Below the pieces are notes generated by a model. It ran no database searches. It was given only the letters and a program-made list of their open reading frames with translations, and was not told the origin of the DNA. Made by a program: the position numbers and the translations under genes. Source: Bradyrhizobium sp. CB82 (GTDB taxonomy: Bacteria > Pseudomonadota > Alphaproteobacteria > Rhizobiales > Xanthobacteraceae). Taken from it: a stretch of 64,000 bases of DNA. The DNA is taken from the NCBI RefSeq assembly GCF_029714405.1, contig NZ_CP121650.1, forward strand, positions 4,345,001 through 4,409,000, written 5' to 3'. Shown piece by piece: positions 25,843-34,269 of the stretch. The first letter of the stretch is position 1. Each line of letters starts with the position of its first letter.

Positions 25843-27108
25843 ATGAGACGAGTAGTCGTCACGGGCCTCGGCATGGTGTCGCCACTCGGCTGCGGCGTCG
25901 AGCCGACCTGGCAGCGTATCCTGAACGGCGAGAGCGGGGCGCGCAGGATCGAGACTTTCGACGTCTCCGATCTGCAAACCAAGATCGCCTGCGTCGTGCC
26001 GCGGGGCGACGGTTCTAACGGCACTTTCAATCCCGACCAGTGGATGGAGCCGAAGGACCAGCGCAAGGTCGACGACTTCATCATCTTCGCGATGGCTGCG
26101 GCGACACAGGCGCTCAACGATGCCAACTGGCATCCCGAGAGCGAAGAGGACAAGTGCGCGACCGGCACCCTGATCGGCTCCGGCATCGGCGGCCTCAGCG
26201 GCATCGCGGAAACTGCAATCCTGTTGAAGGAGCGCGGGCCGCGCCGGGTCTCGCCCTTCTTCATTCCGGGCCGGCTGATCAATCTCACTTCCGGCTACGT
26301 CTCGATCGAGCATGGGCTGAAGGGGCCGAACCATTCCGTGGTCACGGCCTGTTCGACCGGCGCGCATGCGATCGGTGACGCCGCCCGTCTGATCGCGCTT
26401 GGCGATGCCGACGTCATGGTCGCAGGCGGCGCGGAATCGCCGATCAGCCGCATCGGCATCGCCGGCTTCAACGCCGCGCGCGCGCTGTCGACCGGATTTA
26501 ACGACACGCCCGAGAAGGCCTCGCGTCCGTATGACAAGGACCGCGACGGTTTCGTGATGGGCGAGGGCGCCGGCGTCGTGATCCTCGAAGAGCTCGAGCA
26601 CGCGAGGCGCCGCGGCGCGAAGATCTATGCCGAGGTGATCGGCTACGGCCTGTCGGGCGATGCCTATCACATCACCTCACCATCTCCGGATGGAGACGGC
26701 GGCTTCCGCAGCATGTCAGCCGCGTTGAAGCGCGCCGGGCTGACGCCGGCCGATCTCGACTACATCAACGCGCATGGCACCTCGACGCCGCTCGGCGACG
26801 AGATCGAGCTCGGCGCGGTGGAGCGGTTGCTCGGCAACGCGGCGTCGAAGGTTGCGATGTCCTCGACCAAATCCTCGACCGGGCATCTGCTCGGTGCAGC
26901 AGGCGCGATCGAAGCGATCTTCGCCATGCTCGCGATTCGCGATAACATCGCGCCGCCGACCATCAACCTCGAACACCCGTCGGTTGAAACTGCGATCGAT
27001 CTCGTGCCTCAGTCGGCGAAGAAGCGCGAGATCAACGTAGCGTTGTCGAATTCTTTCGGTTTTGGCGGTACCAACGCATCGGTGATCGTCAGGCGTCTGG
27101 CTAATTAG
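25843..27108 (+). CDS. fabF: 3-oxoacyl-ACP synthase II
   Basis: 421 residues, condensing-enzyme fold. The active-site cysteine is in VVTACSTGAHAIGDA (about 168), and the two histidines are in INAHGTSTPLGDEIE (about 308) and STKSSTGHLLGAAGA (about 345), the Cys-His-His triad. The C-terminal NSFGFGGTNASVI is typical. It condenses malonyl-ACP with acyl-ACP in chain elongation. Confidence 0.98.
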   Translation: MRRVVVTGLGMVSPLGCGVEPTWQRILNGESGARRIETFDVSDLQTKIACVVPRGDGSNGTFNPDQWMEPKDQRKVDDFIIFAMAAATQALNDANWHPESEEDKCATGTLIGSGIGGLSGIAETAILLKERGPRRVSPFFIPGRLINLTSGYVSIEHGLKGPNHSVVTACSTGAHAIGDAARLIALGDADVMVAGGAESPISRIGIAGFNAARALSTGFNDTPEKASRPYDKDRDGFVMGEGAGVVILEELEHARRRGAKIYAEVIGYGLSGDAYHITSPSPDGDGGFRSMSAALKRAGLTPADLDYINAHGTSTPLGDEIELGAVERLLGNAASKVAMSSTKSSTGHLLGAAGAIEAIFAMLAIRDNIAPPTINLEHPSVETAIDLVPQSAKKREINVALSNSFGFGGTNASVIVRRLAN

Positions 27109-27231
27109 CTTGCGTTTGAGACGAATTCACCGTTTTGCCTTATTCGGCGATAAGTCATAGTTGCGGGCGTGTGCTATTAGCCGGGCAGACGATTGTCAGG
27201 CTGCGTGTGAACCGGCAGGATTCAGGTTTCG

Positions 27232-28500
27232 ATGAGTGAAAGGCCGCCCATTTCGCCCCGAAGTCCGCGCGCCGCGCTGGAGCCTGAACAGGTGCCGCCG
27301 CCGCCAAAGCGGTCGGATCGCGCGCGCAATCCCTTCGTGGTGGTCGGCAACGCCATTATCACCATCCTCCTGATCGCGATGCTCGGAGCCGGAGCGGTGT
27401 ATTATTACGGCCGGCAGGTGCTCGAGGCGGCAGGGCCGCTTCAGGAAGACAAGATCGTCAACATCCCCTCGCGCGCGGGCAAGCGCGACATTGCCGACGT
27501 CCTGAACAAGGAAGGCGTCACCGACGTCAATCCCTGGATATTCATCGCCAGCGTGTTCGCGCTGAAGGCGAGCTCGGACCTGAAGCCCGGCGAATATTCG
27601 TTTCAGAAGAGCGCTTCCTTGCGCGACGTCATTGCCACCATCGTCGAAGGCAAGGTGGTGCAGCATGCGGTGACGATCCCCGAAGGCCTGACCTCCGAGC
27701 AGATCGTGGCGCGGCTGTTGGACAATGACATCTTTACCGGTAGCGTGCGCGAAGTGCCGCGTGAGGGCACGCTGCTGCCGGAGACCTATAAGTTCCCGCG
27801 CGGCACCACGCGCGAGCAGGTGGTCCAGCGCATGCAGCAGGCGCACAAGCGTGTGCTCGCGGAAATCTGGGAACGGCGCAGCCAGGACATTCCGATCAAG
27901 ACGCCGGAGCAACTGGTGACGCTCGCCTCGATCGTGGAGAAGGAGACGGGCAAGCCCGACGAACGCAGCCGTGTCGCCGCCGTGTTCGTCAATCGCTTGA
28001 AGCAGAAGATCAAGCTGCAGTCCGATCCGACGATCATCTACGGTCTCGTCGGCGGCAAGGGCACGCTGGGTCGCCCGATCAAGCGCAGCGAGATCACCCA
28101 GCCCTCGCCCTACAACACCTACGTCATCGACGGCCTGCCGCCGGGGCCGATCTCCAATCCCGGCCGCGCCTCGCTGGAGGCTGCCGCCAATCCGGCCCGC
28201 ACCCGCGACCTCTATTTCGTCGCCGACGGCAGCGGCGGCCACGCCTTCACCGAGACCTACGACGCGCACCAGAAGAACGTCGCAAAACTGCGCGCGATGG
28301 AGAAGCAGATCCAGAACGACACGGTGGAGCCGGCCGATGACGCCCAGGCGCCGGCCGCAGCCGCGCCGGCCGACACGGCTCCGACTGCGACCACCAGGCC
28401 GCCGGCCCAGCAGAAGAAGCCGCCCGCGACGCGCCCGGGCAATCCTGCCCCGGCTCGCCAGGGGGCGGTGCAACCCTCGCCGCAGGTCATCCAGCGCTAG
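27232..28500 (+). CDS. mltG: Endolytic murein transglycosylase MltG
   Basis: 422 residues. A cytoplasmic Pro/Arg-rich N-terminus is followed by one membrane helix (about 38-60, VVGNAIITILLIAMLGAGAV) and the YceG-like domain with LASIVEKETGKPDE containing the catalytic Glu, then SDPTIIYGL and SPYNTYVIDGLPPGPI. It cleaves nascent glycan strands and sets their length. A Pro/Ala-rich tail of about 70 residues follows the domain. The fabF-mltG-yicC-gmk order is conserved in Rhizobiales. Confidence 0.95.
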   Translation: MSERPPISPRSPRAALEPEQVPPPPKRSDRARNPFVVVGNAIITILLIAMLGAGAVYYYGRQVLEAAGPLQEDKIVNIPSRAGKRDIADVLNKEGVTDVNPWIFIASVFALKASSDLKPGEYSFQKSASLRDVIATIVEGKVVQHAVTIPEGLTSEQIVARLLDNDIFTGSVREVPREGTLLPETYKFPRGTTREQVVQRMQQAHKRVLAEIWERRSQDIPIKTPEQLVTLASIVEKETGKPDERSRVAAVFVNRLKQKIKLQSDPTIIYGLVGGKGTLGRPIKRSEITQPSPYNTYVIDGLPPGPISNPGRASLEAAANPARTRDLYFVADGSGGHAFTETYDAHQKNVAKLRAMEKQIQNDTVEPADDAQAPAAAAPADTAPTATTRPPAQQKKPPATRPGNPAPARQGAVQPSPQVIQR

Positions 28501-28620
28501 GCATGATCCTGATCCGCAGGGCCGCGTTAGCGCAAGGTGCGCAGCGGTTTTCCGAAAAGATCATGCTCAACCAATAGCCTAAAGCGCGATGCCGATTTGT
28601 TCCCAATCTCATCGCGCTTT
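28501..28620 (+). repeat. RIME-like palindromic repeat, copy 2
   Basis: Begins on the base after the mltG stop. GCATGATC (28501-28508) and GATCATGC (28559-28566) are the outer arms of the first hairpin. AAAGCGCGAT (28581-28590) and ATCGCGCTTT (28611-28620) are perfect 10-base arms of the second. Same two-hairpin layout as at 20210. Confidence 0.85.
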
Positions 28621-28737
28621 GGCGCCGCAACCCCGACCTGCGGTGGTTACGGATTCCACTTTGCGGCAAAATAGTCTTAAGATTCGCGTGCCTTGATGGC
28701 CTTTGCGAATCTTCATCTGTCCGGAGAAATTGACCCG

Positions 28738-29625
28738 ATGGCGCTGTCGTCCATGACCGGCTTTGCAAGAAGCCACGGTGCAAGCGGGCCGTACACCTTC
28801 GAATGGGAATTGAAGTCGGTCAACGCAAAGGGCTTTGACCTGCGCGTGCGGCTGCCGCAGGGCTTTGACGAGCTCGAGGCCCACGCCAAGAAGCGCGCCG
28901 GCGAGGTTTTGTCGCGTGGTACGGTCTACGCCAATCTTAACGTCAAGCGCACCAACGCTGCGGCGACCGTGCGGATCAACGAGGACGTGCTCTCAGCCGT
29001 GCTGAAGGCCGCCTCGCAGATCGCCGGCAAGGTCGACGCGGTGGCGCCAAGCATCGACGGGCTGCTCGGCATCAAGGGCGTCATCGAGGTCGCCGAGCCC
29101 GAAGGCAACGAGGAAGAGGACAAGGCGGCGCGCACCGCGGCGGCCGATGCCTTCGACAAGGCGCTTGCCGAGCTCGTCGACATGCGCAAGCGCGAGGGCA
29201 GCTCGCTTGGCCAGATCCTGATCCAGCGTGTGGATGAGATCGAAGCGCTGGCAAAGAAGGCGGAAGCCGCACCCGGGCGCAAGCCGGAGGCGATCAAGGC
29301 GAAGCTCGCCGAGCAGATCGCGACGCTGCTCGACACTTCCGAGCGCTTCGATTCCGATCGCCTGATGCAGGAAGCGATTTTGATCGCGACCAAGGCCGAC
29401 ATCCGCGAGGAGCTCGACCGCATCGCCTCCCATGTCGCGCAGGCGCGCGAGTTGATCGGCAAGGGCGGCCCGATCGGGCGTAAGCTCGATTTCCTGGCGC
29501 AGGAGTTTCACCGCGAGGTCAACACCTGCTGCTCGAAGTCGAACGACATCGAGCTGACCAATACGGGGCTCGCCATGAAGAACGTGGTCGAGCAGTTCCG
29601 CGAGCAGGTCCAGAATCTGGAGTGA
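28738..29625 (+). CDS. yicC: YicC/YloC family endoribonuclease
   Basis: 295 residues from the ATG at 28738 (MALSSMTGFARSHG), with GGAG about 12 bases upstream; the in-frame start 15 codons earlier lacks a ribosome site. The N-terminal SMTGFAR and the C-terminal DUF1732 part (LDFLAQEFHREVNTCCSKSND and TNTGLAMKNVVEQFREQVQNLE) are hallmarks. YicC of E. coli takes part in degradation of the small RNA RyhB. It is followed after 3 bases by gmk, a widely conserved pair. Confidence 0.93.
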   Translation: MALSSMTGFARSHGASGPYTFEWELKSVNAKGFDLRVRLPQGFDELEAHAKKRAGEVLSRGTVYANLNVKRTNAAATVRINEDVLSAVLKAASQIAGKVDAVAPSIDGLLGIKGVIEVAEPEGNEEEDKAARTAAADAFDKALAELVDMRKREGSSLGQILIQRVDEIEALAKKAEAAPGRKPEAIKAKLAEQIATLLDTSERFDSDRLMQEAILIATKADIREELDRIASHVAQARELIGKGGPIGRKLDFLAQEFHREVNTCCSKSNDIELTNTGLAMKNVVEQFREQVQNLE

Positions 29626-29628
29626 TCG

Positions 29629-30288
29629 ATGACGACGGGCGGTCACGGATTTGACGGTGTCGAGCGGCGCGGACTGATGTTCGTTCTGTCCTCCCCCTCC
29701 GGCGCGGGCAAGACGACGCTGTCGCGCCTTCTGATCGAGCGGATGCCCGGACTGAAGATGTCGGTCTCCGCGACCACGCGCGCGAAGCGGCCCGGCGAGG
29801 TCGACGGGCGCGACTATCTGTTCGTCGACAAGCCGCGCTTCGAGGCCATGGTGAAGGGCGACGAACTGCTTGAATGGGCGACCGTGTTCGACAACAGCTA
29901 TGGCACGCCGCGCGCTCCGGTCGAGGCAGCGTTGTCGTCAGGCCAGGACGTGCTGTTTGATATCGATTGGCAGGGTACGCAGCAATTGAAACACAAGGCC
30001 CGCGCCGACGTCGTCAGCGTCTTCATCCTGCCACCCTCAGCGGCCGATCTCGAGAAGCGGCTGCACTCGCGCGCGCAGGATTCCGACGAGGTGATCCGCA
30101 AGCGGATGAGCCGCGCCAGCCACGAGATGAGCCACTGGGCCGAGTACGACTACATCATCATCAACCACGACGTCGATGAGGCCTTCTCCGAGGTCCAGTC
30201 GATCCTGAAGGCCGAGCGACTCAAGCGCGAGCGGCGGATTGGCGTCGTTGGCTTTGTACGAGGTCTGCAAGATCAGCTTCAGGGCTAG
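29629..30288 (+). CDS. gmk: Guanylate kinase
   Basis: 219 residues. The P-loop SSPSGAGKTTLSRLL lies at about 22-36, followed by SVSATTRAKRPGEVDGRDY for GMP binding and the lid region. It converts GMP to GDP with ATP. The last 68 bases overlap tail-to-tail with the minus-strand gene ending at 30221, so both C-termini are encoded on opposite strands of the same DNA. The family C-terminus (ERRIGVVGFVRGL) supports the full length. Confidence 0.97.
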   Translation: MTTGGHGFDGVERRGLMFVLSSPSGAGKTTLSRLLIERMPGLKMSVSATTRAKRPGEVDGRDYLFVDKPRFEAMVKGDELLEWATVFDNSYGTPRAPVEAALSSGQDVLFDIDWQGTQQLKHKARADVVSVFILPPSAADLEKRLHSRAQDSDEVIRKRMSRASHEMSHWAEYDYIIINHDVDEAFSEVQSILKAERLKRERRIGVVGFVRGLQDQLQG

Positions 30289-31570
30289 ACGGCGCCAGCC
30301 GCGGGCCTTCCTTCGCCAGCCGTTCCAGCATCGCGGTGATCGCATCGATATCGACCGCGTCGGCATCGCCGTTGTGGCCGTCATCCGCAGCTGCGTCGAC
30401 GGCCGCGACATGCGGCTCGGCGGTTTCCTTGGGCGATGCGGTGTGCAGCTCTTCGCGGTCCAGATCCTCGGTGTCCAGATCCTCGGCGTCGAGGTCCTCA
30501 GCGTCGAAGTCCTGAACGTCCAGGTCCTGAACGTCCAGGTCCTGAACGTCCAGGTCCTGAACGTCCAGGTCCTGAGGGCCGCTCATTGCATCCTCGATAC
30601 GCTGATCCACGCGCGAGGCAGACGCGCCATTGGCGTTGGCCGCCGCGGCCAGTGCGGCACCGAAATCGACCGGACGCGTGCGCTGCGCGCGCGGGGCGGT
30701 AGTCGCGGCCGCATTCACCCACGGCGCGCGGCTCTTGTCCTCGGATGTGGGCTCCCAATTGTCCCAGTTGATGCGGCGTCGCCCGCCTTCAGCCTGGACG
30801 CGCGCGCGTGAGCCGGCGAAGCGATAGATAATGCTGCCGGTGATGCCGGCGAGCGCCAGCGCACCGCTGACGACGAGCAGCAGAGTCTGGAGCGAACCGG
30901 TCGGCTTTTCGGCCGGGGCATCGGCCGAGGCGAGCGTCATCGTGCCGGCGGACGGCGAAGCCTGAGGCTTCGGCGCGGGCCGCGCATCGGCCAGCTTTGG
31001 CGCAGGCGCGGTTTGCGGCGCGGGGGCAGGCGAGACGTTCGGGTCGGGCCAGCGCGCATCGACGGTCGGCTGCGCAGCGTCGGCATCGCTCACGGTGACC
31101 GGACGCTGAAGTGTTGCGGGCGGGGCGACCGGCGCGCTCGGCGCCGGGATTGATGCGGTTGTATCGGGCGCCGGGGCAGGGTTTTGTGTCGTGAGTTCGG
31201 CGTGCGCATCCTGCACCGACACCGAGCGCGGCGCGGGTGCGTCACTTTTCTGCGCAGGCACGGGCGATTGCGTGCCCTGCGCGACCTTGGCTCCTTCCTC
31301 GCGCAGATACCAGCACTTCCGCTTGGTGCCACGCTCGATGCGATAGTACCAATGCTGGCCCTCCGGTGCGGTCGCCTTGGGCGAGGCCAAGCAATCGTCG
31401 GCTGCGCTTTGCGCACTCTGTCCGCTTGGTGAGTTCTGCGCGCTCTCTCCGCTTGGTGCGTTCTGCGCGCTCTCTCCGCTCGGCGCGTTCTGCGACACGG
31501 CCGCCAACGGCGCGCCGGCAAGTACGCTCGCAAATAGAGCGGATATGAACTTCGCGGTTCGGTTGCCCAT
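30221..31570 (-). CDS. Exported low-complexity membrane protein with peptide repeats
   Basis: 449 residues from the ATG at 31570, with GGGAGACCAGG upstream and a signal peptide (SALFASVLAGAPLAAVSQ). In order: three nonapeptide repeats (NAPSGESAQ type), a small conserved patch HWYYRIERGTKRKCWYLREE, a Pro/Ala-rich stretch, one membrane helix (LLLVVSGALALAGITGSIIY) and an acidic tail with eight pentapeptide repeats (QDLDV to EDLDA). I recall the WYYR...CWYL patch from other Bradyrhizobium hypotheticals. Its 3' end overlaps gmk by 68 bases in antisense. Function unknown. Confidence 0.7.
   Translation of the reverse strand: MGNRTAKFISALFASVLAGAPLAAVSQNAPSGESAQNAPSGESAQNSPSGQSAQSAADDCLASPKATAPEGQHWYYRIERGTKRKCWYLREEGAKVAQGTQSPVPAQKSDAPAPRSVSVQDAHAELTTQNPAPAPDTTASIPAPSAPVAPPATLQRPVTVSDADAAQPTVDARWPDPNVSPAPAPQTAPAPKLADARPAPKPQASPSAGTMTLASADAPAEKPTGSLQTLLLVVSGALALAGITGSIIYRFAGSRARVQAEGGRRRINWDNWEPTSEDKSRAPWVNAAATTAPRAQRTRPVDFGAALAAAANANGASASRVDQRIEDAMSGPQDLDVQDLDVQDLDVQDLDVQDFDAEDLDAEDLDTEDLDREELHTASPKETAEPHVAAVDAAADDGHNGDADAVDIDAITAMLERLAKEGPRLAPSSPEADLADLVQSQRRQSAARA
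30458..30575 (-). repeat. 15-bp tandem array encoding acidic pentapeptides
   Basis: Eight in-frame 15-base units. Four bases-perfect copies cover 30509-30568 (GTCCTGAACGTCCAG on the plus strand); the units to the left drift to GTCGAAGTCCTGAAC, GTCGAGGTCCTCAGC and GTCCAGATCCTCGGC. They encode QDLDV repeats that become EDLDA, EDLDT toward the C-terminus. The homogeneous block implies recent slippage. Confidence 0.95.
31411..31491 (-). repeat. 27-bp tandem array, three units
   Basis: Units at 31411-31437, 31438-31464 and 31465-31491 share GCGC.CTCT.TCCGCT.GG.G.GTTCT. They encode three in-frame nonapeptides of NAPSGESAQ type, just after the signal peptide. The two outer-copy differences are mostly single bases. 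Confidence 0.85.
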
Positions 31571-31979
31571 CCTGGTCTCCCGGCTACGCCTTACGCAACA
31601 CGTCACTGTCCCCCTTCTCGTCAAAGAGTTGGGTGGCAATGAGCCGCAAATCCGGAGAGGATGAGGCTTAAATCGGGCCTGCACAGCGTGCGTTCCGCCG
31701 CGAAAATGAACAATTTTCGGCTCGGCCTTTGACTCGGCCTGTCACGGAAATCTCTGACTGTCGGATCGAGACTTGGCATCCCTCTTGGCATCCCTGGAGC
31801 GTCGCCTTGCCCGACGGACAATGGTTGTCCTGGCCCAATTTTCGCGGAATTTGGACAATATAGCCGATTTGCGGAGGCCGGATGGCTGCTGTGTGTCGTC
31901 CTGAGACGATAGCGGCACGGCAAAGGCCCGCCACCAAGAAGGATGCGACCCGAACTCACGAAAACAAGTCGAGGCGGAC
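31571..31979. other. 409-base divergent intergenic region with a GGACAA palindrome
   Basis: No credible gene. GGACAATGGTTGTCC (31816-31830) is a perfect 6-3-6 palindrome and GGACAA recurs at 31853-31858, about 120 bases before the kinase start, so this is a candidate operator. Two direct copies of TTGGCATCCCT lie near 31770-31793. Promoters for the repeat protein (minus) and the kinase (plus) must lie here but no clear pair stands out. Confidence 0.4.
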
Positions 31980-33227
31980 ATGGTACAGGCGCAAAAGTCG
32001 ACGCTCGCATCCGAGGTGTTGCTGTTTCCGGAGCAACCCGCCCTGAAATCGATCTACGACACCGCACCGATCGGGCTTGCCTGCCTCTCTCCGGATTGTC
32101 GCTATCTCCAAATCAACCAGCGGCTCACCGAGATCTGCGGAATTTCCGTCGAGAACCACCTTGGCCGCTTCGTGCGGGATTGCGTTCCGGCCTTGGCCGA
32201 TTCCGTCGCAGAGATCGTGCGTTCGATCATGGAAACCGGAGAGCCGGTGGTCGGAATCGAGGTTTCCGGCCAGCGAGCCGACCGGGTCGAGGAGCGCTAC
32301 TGGGTGACCTATTGGCATCCGTTGCGCGCGCCCAGCGGCGAGATCGTTGCAGTCAACGTCGCTGCCGAGGAGATCACTGAACGCAAGCGCGCCGAGCAGG
32401 AGCTGCGAGAAGCAAGAGACGCTGCCGAAACCGCGCTGCATCGCTTGCGGGAAACCCAGGAGTCGCTGGTGGAAGCTGAAAAGCTCGCGGCACTCGGCCG
32501 GATGGTTGCCGGCGTTGCACATGAGGTCAACGGTCCCGTGGGGAACAGCCTGATGATCGCCTCCACGCTTCTGCGCAAGTCCGAGGCATTCTCGTCGGAA
32601 GTTTCCAGTGGCAAGGTTCGTCGTTCAAGCCTCAGCGAATTTCTCAACCTGACGGGCGATGCGTCCGCTCAACTCGTCGCCAATCTGTCGCGCGCGGCAG
32701 AGCGGATCCAGTCCTTCAAGCAGGCAGCTCTCGATCAGGGCCAGTCTTCCCCGAGCCGCTTCAATGCTGGCGAGTTGTCAGAACAATTGCTGTCGAATCT
32801 CGACCGCGAATTGCGGCGCCAGGGCATCTTACTCGATCTCCGGCTCGAGCCGGACCTTGAAATGGATAGTTACCCCGGCCTCTTCGGACAGGTCCTGAAT
32901 CATCTCGTCATGAATGCCATGACCCACGCCTATCCGGGCAACGATGGAGGGCGGGTTCGCGTTGATCTGAGATCGGCCGGCCACGATCACGTCGAACTCG
33001 TCGTGTCCGACGACGGATGCGGAATGGCGCCGGAGGTCAAGCTGCAGGCCTTCGATCCATTCTTCACGACGCGGCGCCACCACGGAGCGTCGGGTCTTGG
33101 ATTGCTCGTCGTCTACAGCATCGTGACCGAACGCTTGGGCGGACGCATCAGGCTGGAAAGCGAGTCTGGTGGGGGTACGTCGGTTTGGCTGACCATTCCG
33201 AGATGCGCTCCCAGGCCTGTCGGTTGA
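31980..33227 (+). CDS. PAS-domain sensor histidine kinase (orphan)
   Basis: 415 residues, soluble with no membrane helix. A PAS domain (about 20-135, IYDTAPIGLACLSPD to AAEEITERKRAEQEL) is joined by a coiled coil to the kinase core. The H-box is AALGRMVAGVAHEVNGPVGN with the phospho-accepting His, then the N-box HLVMNAMTHAY, G1 DDGCGM, F-box FDPFFTTR and G2 GASGLGL. It autophosphorylates in response to an unknown cytoplasmic cue. No response regulator lies nearby. The HEVNGP variant is typical of the HWE-unrelated, PAS-coupled kinases common in Rhizobiales. Confidence 0.92.
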   Translation: MVQAQKSTLASEVLLFPEQPALKSIYDTAPIGLACLSPDCRYLQINQRLTEICGISVENHLGRFVRDCVPALADSVAEIVRSIMETGEPVVGIEVSGQRADRVEERYWVTYWHPLRAPSGEIVAVNVAAEEITERKRAEQELREARDAAETALHRLRETQESLVEAEKLAALGRMVAGVAHEVNGPVGNSLMIASTLLRKSEAFSSEVSSGKVRRSSLSEFLNLTGDASAQLVANLSRAAERIQSFKQAALDQGQSSPSRFNAGELSEQLLSNLDRELRRQGILLDLRLEPDLEMDSYPGLFGQVLNHLVMNAMTHAYPGNDGGRVRVDLRSAGHDHVELVVSDDGCGMAPEVKLQAFDPFFTTRRHHGASGLGLLVVYSIVTERLGGRIRLESESGGGTSVWLTIPRCAPRPVG

Positions 33228-33403
33228 TCCGCCCCGGGACGACGCAAAGTAGCCGGATCACGATTTCGAAGCTCGGCGCGTGCGCAGTTGGCTTTGTGGG
33301 GGATGTCGTTTGCGGGATCATGACCATGGCCCTGACCGAGCATCATTCCGGTTTGACGACGCGAACGCGTCGCGCGTCCCCAAAACCGGGTCTCACCCTC
33401 GTG

Positions 33404-33577
33404 CTATCTTGCGAGCTCCTTGCGGACGGCGGCGGCCGAATTACCGACCTTGTCCACCGCCTTCTGAAGCTCGTCCCGGGTCACGCCAAGCGCGTGGGTC
33501 CAGCACTTCACCTCGTAGGCTTCATGCATGTTGATCTTGCTGCGATCCGGCTGGTCGCGCTTGGTGAGGTTATCCAC
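33404..33577 (-). CDS. DUF3606 small protein
   Basis: 57 residues from a GTG at 33577 with AAAGGAGG 7 bases upstream. INMHEAYEVKCWTHALGVT and ELQKAVDKVGNSAAAVRKEL match the DUF3606 family, a small helical protein of unknown function found in many alphaproteobacteria. It overlaps the stop of the preceding gene by 8 bases, so the two are probably coupled. Basic and hydrophilic; no signal peptide. Confidence 0.8.
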   Translation of the reverse strand: MDNLTKRDQPDRSKINMHEAYEVKCWTHALGVTRDELQKAVDKVGNSAAAVRKELAR

Positions 33578-33848
33578 GGCGTGCCTCCTTTTCCGGTGCA
33601 ACGCGGTTGCGCGCGGCGTGTTCCCGGTAGGCGGCAATCGCCTTGTTGGCGAGCATGAGCTGCCGGCGCTCGCCGGCGCGTAGCTGCGCCTGGATCGCAT
33701 CCAGGATGATGTTCGCGGACGCGTCGGGCTGCCCTAGCTCTCCGGTCTTCTCCAGGAAATTCCAGGCGATGTAGAATGAGTTTTCGACCACGCAACGTAT
33801 GGACATGAGGCGAGAACGCGGTCCGGGTAACACCGTTCCGCCGCTCAC
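33570..33848 (-). CDS. Small hypothetical protein in a tiny-gene cluster
   Basis: 92 residues from a GTG at 33848 with AAGGA 7 bases upstream; an ATG at 33806 would give 78 residues and also starts before the best helix. The central NIILDAIQAQLRAGERRQLM is amphipathic and the end is basic. I recall similar proteins in Bradyrhizobium but no named domain. It overlaps the DUF3606 gene downstream by 8 bases. Confidence 0.55.
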   Translation of the reverse strand: MSGGTVLPGPRSRLMSIRCVVENSFYIAWNFLEKTGELGQPDASANIILDAIQAQLRAGERRQLMLANKAIAAYREHAARNRVAPEKEARRG

Positions 33849-33898
33849 CGCTGGTTCCTTGCGGAGCGATGCGAATGGGCAGAGGCGGTGACGGCAGC

Positions 33899-34084
33899 TT
33901 ACGGCCGTTCGTTCGCGAGCTTCCTGGCAAGCGCGCGTTCGACCTCCGAGGCCAGGACATCGAGGTGCTCCGCGAGGCGCCTGAACAGCTCACGCTTTTC
34001 CGGATCGGTGGCAAGATCGCGGATGAGCGCACATTCGGCGGCCTCGGTGCGAAGCTTCTCGGCATGGGCGCGCATGTCCTTCAT
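33899..34084 (-). CDS. Small helical protein, tiny-gene cluster
   Basis: 61 residues, almost entirely helical and charged (HAEKLRTEAAECALIRDLAT, KRELFRRLAEHLDVLASEVE), so probably a coiled coil or helix bundle. No signal peptide or cysteine motif. The ATG at 34084 overlaps the stop of the upstream gene by four bases (ATGA), implying translational coupling. Function unknown. Confidence 0.6.
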   Translation of the reverse strand: MKDMRAHAEKLRTEAAECALIRDLATDPEKRELFRRLAEHLDVLASEVERALARKLANERP

Positions 34085-34269
34085 TGGCCCTCACGCCTTG
34101 CTGACATTCGTTCGAGACGCTCGGCGAGCTTGCTTCGCGCAATCCGTCGTTCTGCATCGTGTCGGTGCTCGCCCGGCGGCAGGCGCGCGAGCACGATCCG
34201 AGTATCTTCGACGTCGCGGCGAATCCTGCGCGCTACGCGCCGGAGAATGTTCTTCGAGCTGATCTTCAT
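34081..34269 (-). CDS. Small basic protein, tiny-gene cluster
   Basis: 62 residues from the ATG at 34269 with GGGGAG 5 bases upstream; the frame is open far upstream but without start-like features. Very basic: NILRRVARRIRRDVEDTRIV then RRIARSKLAERLERMSARRE. It could bind nucleic acid or acidic partners. First gene of the four-gene run on the minus strand, overlapping the next by 4 bases. Confidence 0.6.
   Translation of the reverse strand: MKISSKNILRRVARRIRRDVEDTRIVLARLPPGEHRHDAERRIARSKLAERLERMSARREGQ

Noticed and set aside
30458..30575. Short regular repeats resembling a CRISPR array
   Set aside because: Units are 15 bases, contiguous, in frame within a coding region, and lack spacers.
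31770..31795. TGGCATCCCTCTTGGCA as a sigma-54 promoter of the histidine kinase
   Set aside because: The -12 GC dinucleotide is one base out of register (GG at the expected place) and it lies almost 200 bases from the start. Two direct copies of TTGGCATCCCT explain the likeness.
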